From positions 62,001 to 126,000 of the forward strand of contig NZ_JAODBT010000001.1 in NCBI RefSeq assembly GCF_027497995.1: DNA of 64,000 bases, read 5' to 3'. Both the position numbers and the translations under genes were made by a program. Under the pieces are notes generated by a model that saw nothing but the letters and a program-made list of their open reading frames with translations, searched no databases and was not told the origin of the DNA. Positions 1-8,038 of this stretch are shown here, in pieces. Position 1 is the first letter of the stretch; each line of letters begins with the position of its first letter. The DNA comes from Stenotrophomonas sp. Iso1. GTDB lineage: Bacteria > Pseudomonadota > Gammaproteobacteria > Xanthomonadales > Xanthomonadaceae.

Positions 1-360
1 TTGATGGAACAGGCGCTGGCCCAATATCCGGCTTTCCTGGTGGCATTTGCGGTGTTTCTGGCACCGGCCTACGAAGAACTGCTGTTCCGGCGCGTGTTTT
101 TTGGACGCCTATGGGCGGCAGATCGGCCGTGGTTGGGCATGCTGCTGAGCAGCGCCGCATTCGCGTTGGTCCACGAAATTCCCGGCACCAGTCCCAACAC
201 CTTGCCGGCGATGCTGCAGTTGTGGCTGATCTACGGCGGCATGGGTGCCGCCTTTGCCTGGTTGTATCGTCATACCGGCACACTCTGGGCGGCTATCGGC
301 GCACACTCGATCAACAACGCCATTGCTCTTGCGGCGTTGGTGTTTTTCGGCGCGCAATGA
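1..360 (+). CDS. CPBP-family intramembrane metalloprotease, C-terminal part
   Basis: The reading frame is open from the first base, so the true start probably lies upstream and only the last 119 residues are seen. The visible part carries the CPBP (Abi/CAAX-protease) signature: EELLFRR at about residues 25-31, a second conserved histidine in the ALVHE segment, and a third in the AIGAHSINN segment near the end. In this family these residues form the glutamate/histidine metal site inside the membrane. Hydrophobic stretches surround each motif. The natural substrate cannot be told from sequence; CPBP proteins range from prenyl-protein processing to bacteriocin immunity. The next gene, an M48 protease, is on the same strand 70 bp downstream. 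Confidence 0.8.
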   Translation: MMEQALAQYPAFLVAFAVFLAPAYEELLFRRVFFGRLWAADRPWLGMLLSSAAFALVHEIPGTSPNTLPAMLQLWLIYGGMGAAFAWLYRHTGTLWAAIGAHSINNAIALAALVFFGAQ

Positions 361-430
361 TGCTTTCGCGATTGACAAAAATTTAAGCCGCGCACTCGCA
401 CACTGCAGTCATGAATGTGGGGGGTCTTCC

Positions 431-1237
431 ATGAAAGCCGTCATCCTCTCTATCACCGCCGCGCTGGTCCTTAGTGCCTGCGCGACCACCACGTCCCCTA
501 CCGGGCGTCGTCAGGTGGTAGGCGGTGTTTCCCAACAGCAGTTGGACCAATTGGGTGCACAGGCATTTGCCGAAACCAAGGCCAAGGAAACCGTCAACCG
601 CGACGGCAGGCAGAACGCCTATGTGCAATGCGTCGTCAACGCACTCGTCGCGCAATTGCCACCTCAGTACCGTGGCGTACGTTGGGAAACGGCTGTCTTC
701 GTCGACAAAGAACCCAATGCCTTTGCCCTGCCCGGCGGCAAGGTCGGCGTGAACACCGGCATCTTCACCGTCGCCCGTAACCAAGATCAGTTGGCCGCAG
801 TTATCGGACATGAAATAGGCCACGTGATTTCACGCCATCACGAAGAACGCATTACCAAGCAGCTCGGCGCCTCGGGCCTGCTGCAGGTGGCGAGCGCGCT
901 CGCCGGTGCTGCCTACGGCGATACAGCGGCCAGTGCAGTCAGTCAATTTGGCGGCATGGGCGCGCAGACGATGTTCCTGTTGCCCGGTTCACGCACTCAG
1001 GAGAGCGAAGCCGATGTGGTTGGCCAGCGGCTGATGGCGCAGGCAGGCTTTGATCCGGCCCAGGCGGTCAATCTGTGGCAGAACATGATGGCCGCGAGCG
1101 GAAACCGCTCGCCGCAATGGCTGTCCACCCATCCCGATCCCGCCAATCGTATCCGTGAATTGCAACGTGACGTGCCCGCGCTGGAGCCGGTTTATCGGCA
1201 GGCGCGGCAATCTGGAGTGACGCCGAAATGCGGATGA
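431..1237 (+). CDS. M48-family metalloprotease, lipoprotein
   Basis: A 268-residue protein. The ATG at 431 gives a classical lipoprotein signal with lipobox LSAC and lipidated Cys17, whereas the longer upstream reading has no signal, so I chose 431. The zinc motif HEIGH is at residues 127-131, and a downstream ESEAD segment supplies the third ligand expected in M48 (HtpX/BepA/LoiP-like) peptidases. It should sit in the periplasm anchored to a membrane and take part in envelope protein quality control. It lacks the TPR domain of BepA and is closer in size to LoiP/YggG-type enzymes. The tonB-associated genes follow on the same strand after a 130-bp gap. Confidence 0.88.
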   Translation: MKAVILSITAALVLSACATTTSPTGRRQVVGGVSQQQLDQLGAQAFAETKAKETVNRDGRQNAYVQCVVNALVAQLPPQYRGVRWETAVFVDKEPNAFALPGGKVGVNTGIFTVARNQDQLAAVIGHEIGHVISRHHEERITKQLGASGLLQVASALAGAAYGDTAASAVSQFGGMGAQTMFLLPGSRTQESEADVVGQRLMAQAGFDPAQAVNLWQNMMAASGNRSPQWLSTHPDPANRIRELQRDVPALEPVYRQARQSGVTPKCG

Positions 1238-1367
1238 CACGGGAGATTGTTGCAGTACACCAACGGAAGTGATTTCTCCGTTAAATATTTTCTGATACGT
1301 TTGCGAGCTCGGTTTCGTTCCGATTGTCTGAATTCTTGCCGCTCCGGCGGTTTCAATGAGGTGAACC

Positions 1368-2558
1368 ATGATCTTCCGCAGCCCTAAACAAGCCGTGCTT
1401 TCCGTCCTCATCGCGACCGCGCTTGGTGGTGTTGTGGTGGCTGACGCTTCGGCGCAGTCGCGTTCCAGCGAGCGTGGTGAACGTGGCAATCGTGGTTCGG
1501 CCAAGGCCGAAGTACTGTTCCCGGAAGCCACCCGCGAAGAGCCCAAGGTCAAGGCCTCCTCAAAGATGGGCGGCAAGCTGAAGAAGTTGTTCGACGCCTA
1601 CAACAAGGACGAGTACGCGGAAACCCGCACGCTGGCCGATGAAATCATCGCCGCTGCCGATGCCAACGAGTACGACAAGGCCGTTGCCAACCAGCTGGCT
1701 TCGCAGGCCGCTTACAACCTGGAAGACAACGCCGCTGCCAAGCAATACCTGCAGCAGGCGATCACCCTCAATGCGCTGGACAACAACGGCCATTACCAGG
1801 CCATGCTGATGTTGGCCCAGCTGCAGCTGCAGGACGACCAGCATGCCGAAGGCCTGGCCAACCTGGACAAGTATTTCGCTGAGTCCAAGTCGAACAAGCC
1901 CGAAGAACTGATCATCAAGGGCCAGGCGCTGTACCAGAGCGAAAAGTATGCCGAGGCCATCCCGGTGCTGAAGGCGGCCATCGCCGCTTCGCCCGAGCCG
2001 AAGGACAACTGGAATCAGCTGTTGATGGCTTCCTACGCCGAAGCCGGTCAGACCGGTGAAGCGGTGAAGGAAGCCGAAGCACTGGCGGCCAGGAACCCGG
2101 CTGACAAGAAGGCCCAGCTCAACCTTGCCAGCATGTACATGCAGGCCGACCAGATGGACAAGGCCGCTGCAGTGATGGACAAGCTGCGCGCGGCTGGACA
2201 GCTCACCGAAGAGCGCGAATACAAGCAGTTGTATTCAATCTATGCCAACACCGAGAACAAGGAACGGGACGTCATTGCGGTGATCAACGAGGGTATGTCC
2301 AAGGGCATCCTCAAGCCGGATTACCAGACCTACCTGGCTCTGGCCCAGTCGTACTACTACACCGAACAGGTGCCGCAGGCGATCGAGGCATGGCGTAACG
2401 CCGCGCCGTTGTCCAAGGATGGCGAGACGTACCTGAATCTGGCACGTGTCCTGCATGCTGAAGGGCGTATTCCCGAAGCCAAGCAGGCCGCGCGTGATGC
2501 GAAGGCAAAGGGTGTCAAAAACCCTGGCGATGCTGACAAAATCATCAACCTGAAGTAA
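1368..2558 (+). CDS. Exported tetratricopeptide-repeat protein upstream of tonB
   Basis: A 396-residue protein starting at an ATG preceded by a GAGGTG ribosome site. Residues 1-29 look like a cleavable signal peptide ending near ADASAQS. After a charged linker the rest is helical and alanine/leucine rich, with repeated TPR-like pairs (for example around AEGLANLDKYF, EKYAEAIPVLKAAI and TEQVPQAIEAWRNA). It probably acts as a periplasmic protein-interaction scaffold. It sits 146 bp before tonB on the same strand, a position I recall as usual in Xanthomonas and Stenotrophomonas, which suggests a role with the TonB machine. That link is inference; no enzymatic motif is visible. Confidence 0.8.
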   Translation: MIFRSPKQAVLSVLIATALGGVVVADASAQSRSSERGERGNRGSAKAEVLFPEATREEPKVKASSKMGGKLKKLFDAYNKDEYAETRTLADEIIAAADANEYDKAVANQLASQAAYNLEDNAAAKQYLQQAITLNALDNNGHYQAMLMLAQLQLQDDQHAEGLANLDKYFAESKSNKPEELIIKGQALYQSEKYAEAIPVLKAAIAASPEPKDNWNQLLMASYAEAGQTGEAVKEAEALAARNPADKKAQLNLASMYMQADQMDKAAAVMDKLRAAGQLTEEREYKQLYSIYANTENKERDVIAVINEGMSKGILKPDYQTYLALAQSYYYTEQVPQAIEAWRNAAPLSKDGETYLNLARVLHAEGRIPEAKQAARDAKAKGVKNPGDADKIINLK

Positions 2559-2704
2559 GCAGGAATAACGCCTGAACAGCTGTATTTGTGATGCGCAGCT
2601 GGTCAGGATTGGTATAAGCTTGGAGGTTCCTGCGGTGTCATGCACCGCTGAATCAGGGGCGACAAAACAGCGTCGTTCCGGCCCCACTAACGAGTTCTTG
2701 GCGC

Positions 2705-3376
<672 letters not shown>

Positions 3377-3462
3377 TAGGCGTGGCGGCCCTTGCGGTCG
3401 CCCACCCAACCGCTCGACATTAGCTACACCCTTTAACACCACACACAACAAAGGTAAGCGTC

Positions 3463-4206
3463 ATGCTGCAGGAAATTTTCATCGCCGCCGCTGCCGGGGG
3501 CAACGCAAACAACGCGCTCTCGCAGATGGGCTTCGAGCATCTGATCCACGAAATGACCTCCAAGCCGGGCGACTTCGCCGTCTCATGGGTCGTGCTGATC
3601 ACCCTGGTGGCGATGTCGGCAATGTCCTGGTACTGGACTGTCATCAACATCTTCCGTACCACCCGCCTGAAGGCGGCCGCTGATCGCGTGCCGGGCCTGT
3701 TCTGGGATGCCCCGAACGCTCAGGACGCCATCCGTGCCATGGAAGAACAGCCTGCTTCGGAGCCGTTCTCCAAGATCGCTCTGGACGCTGCCCAGGCTGC
3801 TGCCCACCACCAGCAGGCTGGTGCCGGCGAAACCCTGAGCCGTTCGGAATTCGTTGATCGCGCCCTGCGTCAGGCCGTGACCCGCGAATCGAACCGTCTG
3901 CAGGGCGGCATGATCCTTCTGGCCACCGTCGGTGCAACCGCTCCGTTCGTGGGTCTGCTGGGTACCGTGTGGGGCATCTACGGCGCGCTGATCAAGATCG
4001 GTGCAACCGGTTCTGCCTCGATCGACGCCGTTGCCGGCCCGGTGGGTGAAGCACTGATCATGACCGCCATCGGTCTGTTCGTGGCTATCCCGGCCGTGTT
4101 CGCCTTCAACTTCTTCAGCAAGATCAACAGCGCCACGATCAGCAAGTTCGATACGTTCGCTCACGACCTGCACGACTTCTTCGCCACTGGCTCGCGCGTT
4201 CGCTAA
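3463..4206 (+). CDS. exbB: TonB-system proton channel ExbB
   Basis: A 247-residue MotA/TolQ/ExbB-family inner-membrane protein. Predicted membrane segments lie at about residues 41-62, 143-172 and 185-213. The family core is plain in the stretch LATVGATAPFVGLLGTVWG and the following GPVGEALIMTAIGLFVAIPA segment. With ExbD it forms the proton-driven motor that energises TonB. It is 86 bp downstream of tonB and 46 bp upstream of exbD1 on the same strand, so the four genes are probably cotranscribed. The family is unambiguous; assignment to ExbB rather than TolQ rests on the neighbouring tonB and exbD genes. Confidence 0.95.
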   Translation: MLQEIFIAAAAGGNANNALSQMGFEHLIHEMTSKPGDFAVSWVVLITLVAMSAMSWYWTVINIFRTTRLKAAADRVPGLFWDAPNAQDAIRAMEEQPASEPFSKIALDAAQAAAHHQQAGAGETLSRSEFVDRALRQAVTRESNRLQGGMILLATVGATAPFVGLLGTVWGIYGALIKIGATGSASIDAVAGPVGEALIMTAIGLFVAIPAVFAFNFFSKINSATISKFDTFAHDLHDFFATGSRVR

Positions 4207-4252
4207 GCCAGTAAGCCGAGCAGTCATCGCAACGATATAGACGGAGCCCGTT

Positions 4253-4678
4253 ATGGCTTTCAGTAGTGACAACAGCAGCGGCCCCATGGCCGACATCAAC
4301 GTGACGCCCCTCGTGGACGTGATGTTGGTGCTGCTGATCATCTTCATCATCACGGCTCCCCTGATGTCCCATAAGGTCAAGGTGGAGTTGCCCGAGGCCA
4401 ACCTGATTCAGAATCCGGACGATGCTGAAAAGCGTCCGAATCCGATCACGGTTGCCGTCAAGGAAGACGGGACGCTCTACTGGAACGACGAGAAGGTCTC
4501 CAAGGAGACCTTGGAATCGCGTTTCGCTACCGCTGCCCAGCAAACGCCGCAGCCGCCGCTGAATCTTCGTGGTGACAAAACCACCAAGATGAGCGTGATC
4601 AACGAAGTGACAAAGATCGCGCAGGGTCAGGGCATGTTGGACGTCGGTTTCGTTGCCACCAAAGTAAAGGGGCAATAA
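4253..4678 (+). CDS. exbD1: ExbD1, TonB-system motor subunit
   Basis: A 141-residue ExbD/TolR protein with a short cytoplasmic tail, one membrane helix (about residues 20-42) and a periplasmic domain. The conserved membrane aspartate of the family is Asp22 in the [16 protein letters not shown] segment. It works with ExbB and TonB. It is the first of two tandem exbD genes; its N-terminal 40 residues are nearly identical to those of the second copy, while the periplasmic parts differ, so the pair arose by duplication and then diverged. In X. campestris exbD1 is reported to be needed for ferric iron import while exbD2 is dispensable for it; whether that holds here is inference. Confidence 0.94.
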   Translation: MAFSSDNSSGPMADINVTPLVDVMLVLLIIFIITAPLMSHKVKVELPEANLIQNPDDAEKRPNPITVAVKEDGTLYWNDEKVSKETLESRFATAAQQTPQPPLNLRGDKTTKMSVINEVTKIAQGQGMLDVGFVATKVKGQ

Positions 4679-4681
4679 GCG

Positions 4682-5092
4682 ATGGCATTCAGTAGTGGTG
4701 GTAACAAGGGCCCAATGGCCGACATCAACGTCACGCCCCTCGTGGACGTGATGCTGGTGCTGTTGATCATCTTCATCGTTACCGCGCCGATCATGACGTA
4801 TCCGATCGCCGTGGATCTGCCGCAGCGGGTTATCAATCCGCCGCCGCAGTTGCGCGAGCCGCCGCCGCCGATTGATCTGCGTGTGGATGCGAGCAACCAG
4901 GTTTACTGGAACAACAGTCCGGTGAACGTGGGCGACCTGCAGCAGAAGATGGAAGAAGAAGTACAGAAGGATCCGACCAACCAGCCGGAACTTCGCATCG
5001 AAGCCAGCCCGGATTCGGAGTATGACGTCATGGCCAAGATCCTGGCCCAGGCGAAGAATGCTCAGATGAAGAAGATCGGTTTCGTGCAGTGA
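4682..5092 (+). CDS. exbD2: ExbD2, second TonB-system ExbD paralogue
   Basis: A 136-residue ExbD/TolR protein beginning only 3 bp after the exbD1 stop, so it is almost certainly translationally linked. The membrane aspartate is Asp22, as in exbD1. The periplasmic domain differs from ExbD1 and contains a proline-rich stretch ([15 protein letters not shown]). Reported work in X. campestris connects exbD2 with plant-polysaccharide (pectin) responses rather than iron import; I infer a comparable alternative role, which would fit the plant-polymer loci further along this window. An intrinsic terminator follows 30 bp after the stop. Confidence 0.94.
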   Translation: MAFSSGGNKGPMADINVTPLVDVMLVLLIIFIVTAPIMTYPIAVDLPQRVINPPPQLREPPPPIDLRVDASNQVYWNNSPVNVGDLQQKMEEEVQKDPTNQPELRIEASPDSEYDVMAKILAQAKNAQMKKIGFVQ

Positions 5093-5122
5093 CGTAATAC
5101 CCAAGTCATGACGCGACTGGAA

Positions 5123-5156
5123 GGCGCCTCCGTTAATTCGGGGGCGTCTTTTTTTT
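5123..5156 (+). terminator. Intrinsic terminator of the tonB-exbBD operon
   Basis: A 9-bp stem (GGCGCCTCC / GGGGGCGTC, two G-T pairs in RNA) with an 8-nt AT-rich loop is followed directly by eight T residues. It lies 30 bp after the exbD2 stop and is the clearest rho-independent terminator in the window. Confidence 0.9.
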
Positions 5157-5371
5157 GCCAATTTTTGAAGTGCGTAGAAAGTGGAGGAGCGTATTTCTAA
5201 AGGGCACAGATGCTGTGGCGATCGCCGATGACTCTTCGGTTGGCGTGGCTCTCTTCTTGCGTTTTGCTATGCGTGGAAAGTGATCCATGCGCAGTGCAAA
5301 GCGGCGTTTTGTGCTGCCAGTTTTGCGGTGATACATGTGTCGATGAAAGCAAAAATTCGAGGAACGATTGC

Positions 5372-5418
5372 CCGTCATCCGTCATCCGTCATCCGTCATC
5401 CGTCATCCGTCATCCGTC
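5372..5418. repeat. Seven-bp tandem repeat (CCGTCAT)6
   Basis: Six exact head-to-tail copies of CCGTCAT run from 5372 to 5413 and are followed by a partial copy (CCGTC). The repeat is intergenic. A tract like this can change length by slipped-strand mispairing. Confidence 0.95.
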
Positions 5419-5849
5419 GGTTGGACGTTTCCTCTTCAAGGGGTGGTGGCGGTCTGCAAGTGGGTGCGCGCGCAGCGCGACAATGACGGCCTCGGCATGG
5501 TGTAACGCGCGATGCCGTGACATCAGCTCTGTAACGCAGAGAGACGCTGCATAGCTGGACAAAGCGAAAATCCGTCATTGCGAGCGAGTGCTCCGGCGTA
5601 GCGGTAAGCCTGTATGCAATGCGGCGTCGTGCATCGCTGTGATTTCATCGGGAAGGCCGCTGCCAGGCATGGTTCGACACCCAAACGTGGTTCTTGCAGC
5701 TGTGGACAAGTCGTTTGACGCGCTGCATGGGCTGTGCACCCTCATGACGTAGAAGATGGTGATGCGGCGCGTTGCACTTGCCGAACTACAGGCTCCCGTC
5801 TGGTAAATTCCCCGATTGGCGTGGGTGATGCTTTGGGTAGCTGCGCAAA

Positions 5850-5877
5850 TTATCCACAGCTTTTTCACTTATCCACA
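5850..5877. promoter_or_regulatory. Tandem pair of perfect DnaA boxes
   Basis: TTATCCACA occurs at 5850-5858 and again at 5869-5877 in the same orientation, 19 bp apart start to start, both followed by G. This matches the consensus high-affinity DnaA box. No AT-rich unwinding element is evident, so I call them binding sites, not an origin. Confidence 0.65.
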
Positions 5878-6007
5878 GTTGACCGCGCTCGGTTCATCGA
5901 TGCGTCTTGTGTATTGGTACGCATCCGCGCAAGAACACGGGTTGATGCACCGTGTTCCTCAGTCAGGTACTCCGGTGCCCTGCCCCACCACTGTGCTGCT
6001 GCATCAC

Positions 6008-6775
6008 TCAGCTTGCCGGGCTGTCGGCCTGGCTGATGAGTTTCAGATATTCGGTGATGGTGGTTTCCATGCCCTCATACAGCGCTTCGCTGATCAGCGC
6101 GTGGCCGATGGATACCTCCAGGACGTCGGGGACGTGCGACAGGAAGTGGTAGAGATTGGCCTGTGACAGATCATGGCCGGCGTTGACGCCCAAACCGGCG
6201 GCCTGCGCACGACGTGCGGCGGTGACGAACGGCGCTGGCGCCTGTTCCAGGTTGCCGTTGGCGAAGGCTTCGGCATACGGGCCTGTGTATAACTCGATAC
6301 GGTCAGCGCCGAGTACGGCCGCCTGCGCGATGTCGGCATTGTCGGCATCAACGAACAAGCTGACGCGGCAGCCATAACTCTTCAATTCCGCGATCAATGG
6401 GCGCAGACGTTCGCCATCGCGCGCGAAATCGAACCCGTGATCGGACGTCAGCTGACCGTCGCTATCGGGCACCAGCGTGACCTGCGCGGGACGCGTTTGC
6501 TCGCACAGTTGCAGCAGGCCGGGATAACCCTCGCGCGGCGGTGCGAACGGGTTGCCTTCGATGTTGAACTCGACGCCATGCTGGCGCGTGAGTTCGGACA
6601 ATGCGAACACATCATCCGCACGAATATGGCGTTGATCCGGGCGAGGGTGCACGGTGATGCCGTGGGCGCCTGCGCGCAAGCAGGTCATCGCCGCACGCAC
6701 GACATCCGGATCGGTGCCACCGCGCGAGTTGCGCAGCACGGCGATCTTGTTGACGTTGACGCTGAGGCTGGTCAT
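6008..6775 (-). CDS. pdxJ: Pyridoxine 5'-phosphate synthase PdxJ
   Basis: A 255-residue TIM-barrel enzyme that condenses 1-deoxyxylulose 5-phosphate with 3-amino-2-oxopropyl phosphate in the last step of de novo vitamin B6 synthesis. The N-terminal [16 protein letters not shown], the [13 protein letters not shown] segment and the EFNIEGNP segment are all characteristic of PdxJ, and the length is close to normal. It overlaps the preceding gene (6772-7056) by four bases (ATGA), so the two are translationally coupled. In Xanthomonas pdxJ likewise lies just after the exbD genes, on the opposite strand. Confidence 0.95.
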   Translation of the reverse strand: MTSLSVNVNKIAVLRNSRGGTDPDVVRAAMTCLRAGAHGITVHPRPDQRHIRADDVFALSELTRQHGVEFNIEGNPFAPPREGYPGLLQLCEQTRPAQVTLVPDSDGQLTSDHGFDFARDGERLRPLIAELKSYGCRVSLFVDADNADIAQAAVLGADRIELYTGPYAEAFANGNLEQAPAPFVTAARRAQAAGLGVNAGHDLSQANLYHFLSHVPDVLEVSIGHALISEALYEGMETTITEYLKLISQADSPAS

Positions 6776-7056
6776 GGCTGTGCCGGGTCATTCTTTGCGG
6801 TTGAGGTTTCTTGTGCCGGCTGCTGTGGTGCGCTCTGGCCGCGGAGTTGGTCACGCAGTGCCTGCAACTCGGCCGGATGCAACGGCCGTGGTGCATCACT
6901 GACCACGCCACCGACGCGGGCAGCAAACAGGCCTTTTATCCACAGCACCGCGAACAACAGTGAGGCGAACAACGACAGCACCAACAACCACATCTGTGTT
7001 GTCGAAATGGCGAGTACGAACGCACCGAGCGAGAGCAACAGAAACAGCCAGTACAT
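6772..7056 (-). CDS. Small two-helix membrane protein cotranscribed with pdxJ
   Basis: A 94-residue protein of unknown function. Two hydrophobic helices (about residues 1-20 and 23-45) are followed by a polar C-terminal tail rich in Gln, Pro and Ala. An upstream in-frame GTG at 7062 is only 2 nt from a strong GGGGAGG, while the ATG at 7056 is 8 nt from it, so I prefer 7056. The stop overlaps the pdxJ start by four bases. I do not recognise a family; similar small membrane proteins sit beside pdxJ in related genomes. A perfect DnaA-box 9-mer lies inside the gene at 6936-6944. Confidence 0.7.
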   Translation of the reverse strand: MYWLFLLLSLGAFVLAISTTQMWLLVLSLFASLLFAVLWIKGLFAARVGGVVSDAPRPLHPAELQALRDQLRGQSAPQQPAQETSTAKNDPAQP

Positions 7057-7560
7057 GGACACGACCTCCCCGTAGAGGGATGCAGTGTAACGGCGCTGGG
7101 CGTTGCTGTTCCACGTGTTATGGCGCCTTTTCGAGGTTATCCAGACGTTCGGGCATGGGTGTATTTGGGTCTGCGCCGTTTGCCTGCCGAACCGCTACCG
7201 CTGGTCGGCCACGGCTGTGAATAACTTTGTTCTCGACGGGCGCTAGAGGCGGAGCGGAGGTGGGGAACGCGGACCAAGACCAGCACGGAAGCCGCTGAGA
7301 AAGCCGGCTGCAGAAACGGATATTGAACCGCTGCTTTGGCGCACCCTACTCCCGCGCTTGGGATCCGCACGACTCGGCGATTGGCAACACCGTATGCCCA
7401 CGTGCCGCAAGGGAGAACCGGACAACCTGAGTAGCTCCTTCTGTGACGAAGCACGGCCTCCATCAGGTTTCGCAGGTGCCCTTACCTGCAGCTTCATGCG
7501 GGTGTGGGCAGTGGATAACGTTGTTTACGAGATGGGAACGCCGGCCAAATTTTTGAAAAG

Positions 7561-7584
7561 TTGCCCACAGGACGTTGTGGATAT
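7561..7584. repeat. 24-nt palindrome of converging DnaA-like boxes, copy A
   Basis: The left arm is TTGCCCACAG, then a 4-nt spacer, then the right arm TTGTGGATAT. The right arm is closest to the DnaA consensus. It shares exact length and arm layout with copies at 7712, 7861, 7987 and 14211. Confidence 0.75.
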
Positions 7585-7659
7585 TTTCAGTGGACAGCGC
7601 GGAGTGTCAGGGACGGGTTGCCGAAACGTGCTCACGCTGCGGCGGCTCTCTGTGGATAG

Positions 7660-7683
7660 CCATTGCCGGCAAGCCGGCAATGG
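7660..7683. repeat. Perfect 11-bp-stem hairpin
   Basis: The arms CCATTGCCGGC and GCCGGCAATGG are separated by AA. No T tract follows on either strand, so it is unlikely to be a simple terminator. It lies between two of the DnaA-box palindromes. Confidence 0.7.
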
Positions 7684-7711
7684 AAAGCAGAGCGCGGGCC
7701 TGCAAAGCTGG

Positions 7712-7735
7712 TTATCCACAGGAACTTGTGGGTAT
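7712..7735. repeat. 24-nt palindrome of converging DnaA-like boxes, copy B
   Basis: The left arm TTATCCACAG contains a perfect DnaA box; the spacer is GAAC; the right arm is TTGTGGGTAT. It lies 151 bp from copy A, start to start. Confidence 0.8.
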
Positions 7736-7860
7736 CTGCAATACGCCGCGTGACGGCACCGTTCGGGTCCACCGAGCTGTCGCCTGCTCAGCGATTTCAT
7801 GCGGCGATTCGATCGAGCGCTGCTGCAGAAAGGAGCGCGGAATGGGTTCAATTCAATTAT

Positions 7861-7884
7861 TTGTCCACAGGCAACTGTGGATAT
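7861..7884. repeat. 24-nt palindrome of converging DnaA-like boxes, copy C
   Basis: The left arm is TTGTCCACAG, the spacer GCAA and the right arm CTGTGGATAT. It lies 149 bp from copy B. The flanking sequence is not conserved with the other copies, so the 24-mer itself is the repeated unit. Confidence 0.8.
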
Positions 7885-7986
7885 CCCCGCTGCTTTGCAT
7901 GGCTGCACCGTTCCAATCGCGGGAACGAGGCTCTGGTGCGCGTTGGGCCTGAACGCGTCACGGGGTAACTTGATTCAGCCGGAAAC

Positions 7987-8010
7987 TTATCCACAGGTGG
8001 TTGTGGGCAA
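7987..8010. repeat. 24-nt palindrome of converging DnaA-like boxes, copy D
   Basis: The left arm TTATCCACAG is a perfect box; the spacer is GTGG; the right arm is TTGTGGGCAA. It lies 126 bp from copy C and 29 bp past the cls stop codon. Confidence 0.8.
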
Positions 8011-8038
8011 CGGCATGCCCCCAATCCTGCGGGCCCCA

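Larger units (their letters stand above)
5157..6007. other. Intergenic region between exbD2 and pdxJ
   Basis: About 850 bp without a convincing gene; the short frames lack family features and ribosome sites. It holds a 7-bp tandem repeat (5372-5418) and a pair of perfect DnaA-box 9-mers (5850-5877), with a further weaker TGTGGACAA near 5699. The genes on both sides point into it, so long promoters are not expected here. Confidence 0.7.
7057..8038. other. Gene-free region with four DnaA-box palindromes
   Basis: About 980 bp between divergently ending genes with no supported gene. It contains four 24-nt palindromes built from converging DnaA-box-like arms (7561, 7712, 7861, 7987), a separate perfect 11-bp-stem hairpin (7660-7683), and single box-like 9-mers at about 7509 and 7651. 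Short frames across it have no ribosome sites or protein features. Confidence 0.75.

Noticed and set aside
7057..8038. A complete replication origin in the palindrome region
   Set aside because: DnaA-like boxes are present, but I see no AT-rich unwinding region and no dnaA or dnaN gene in the window; a titration or control site is the safer reading.
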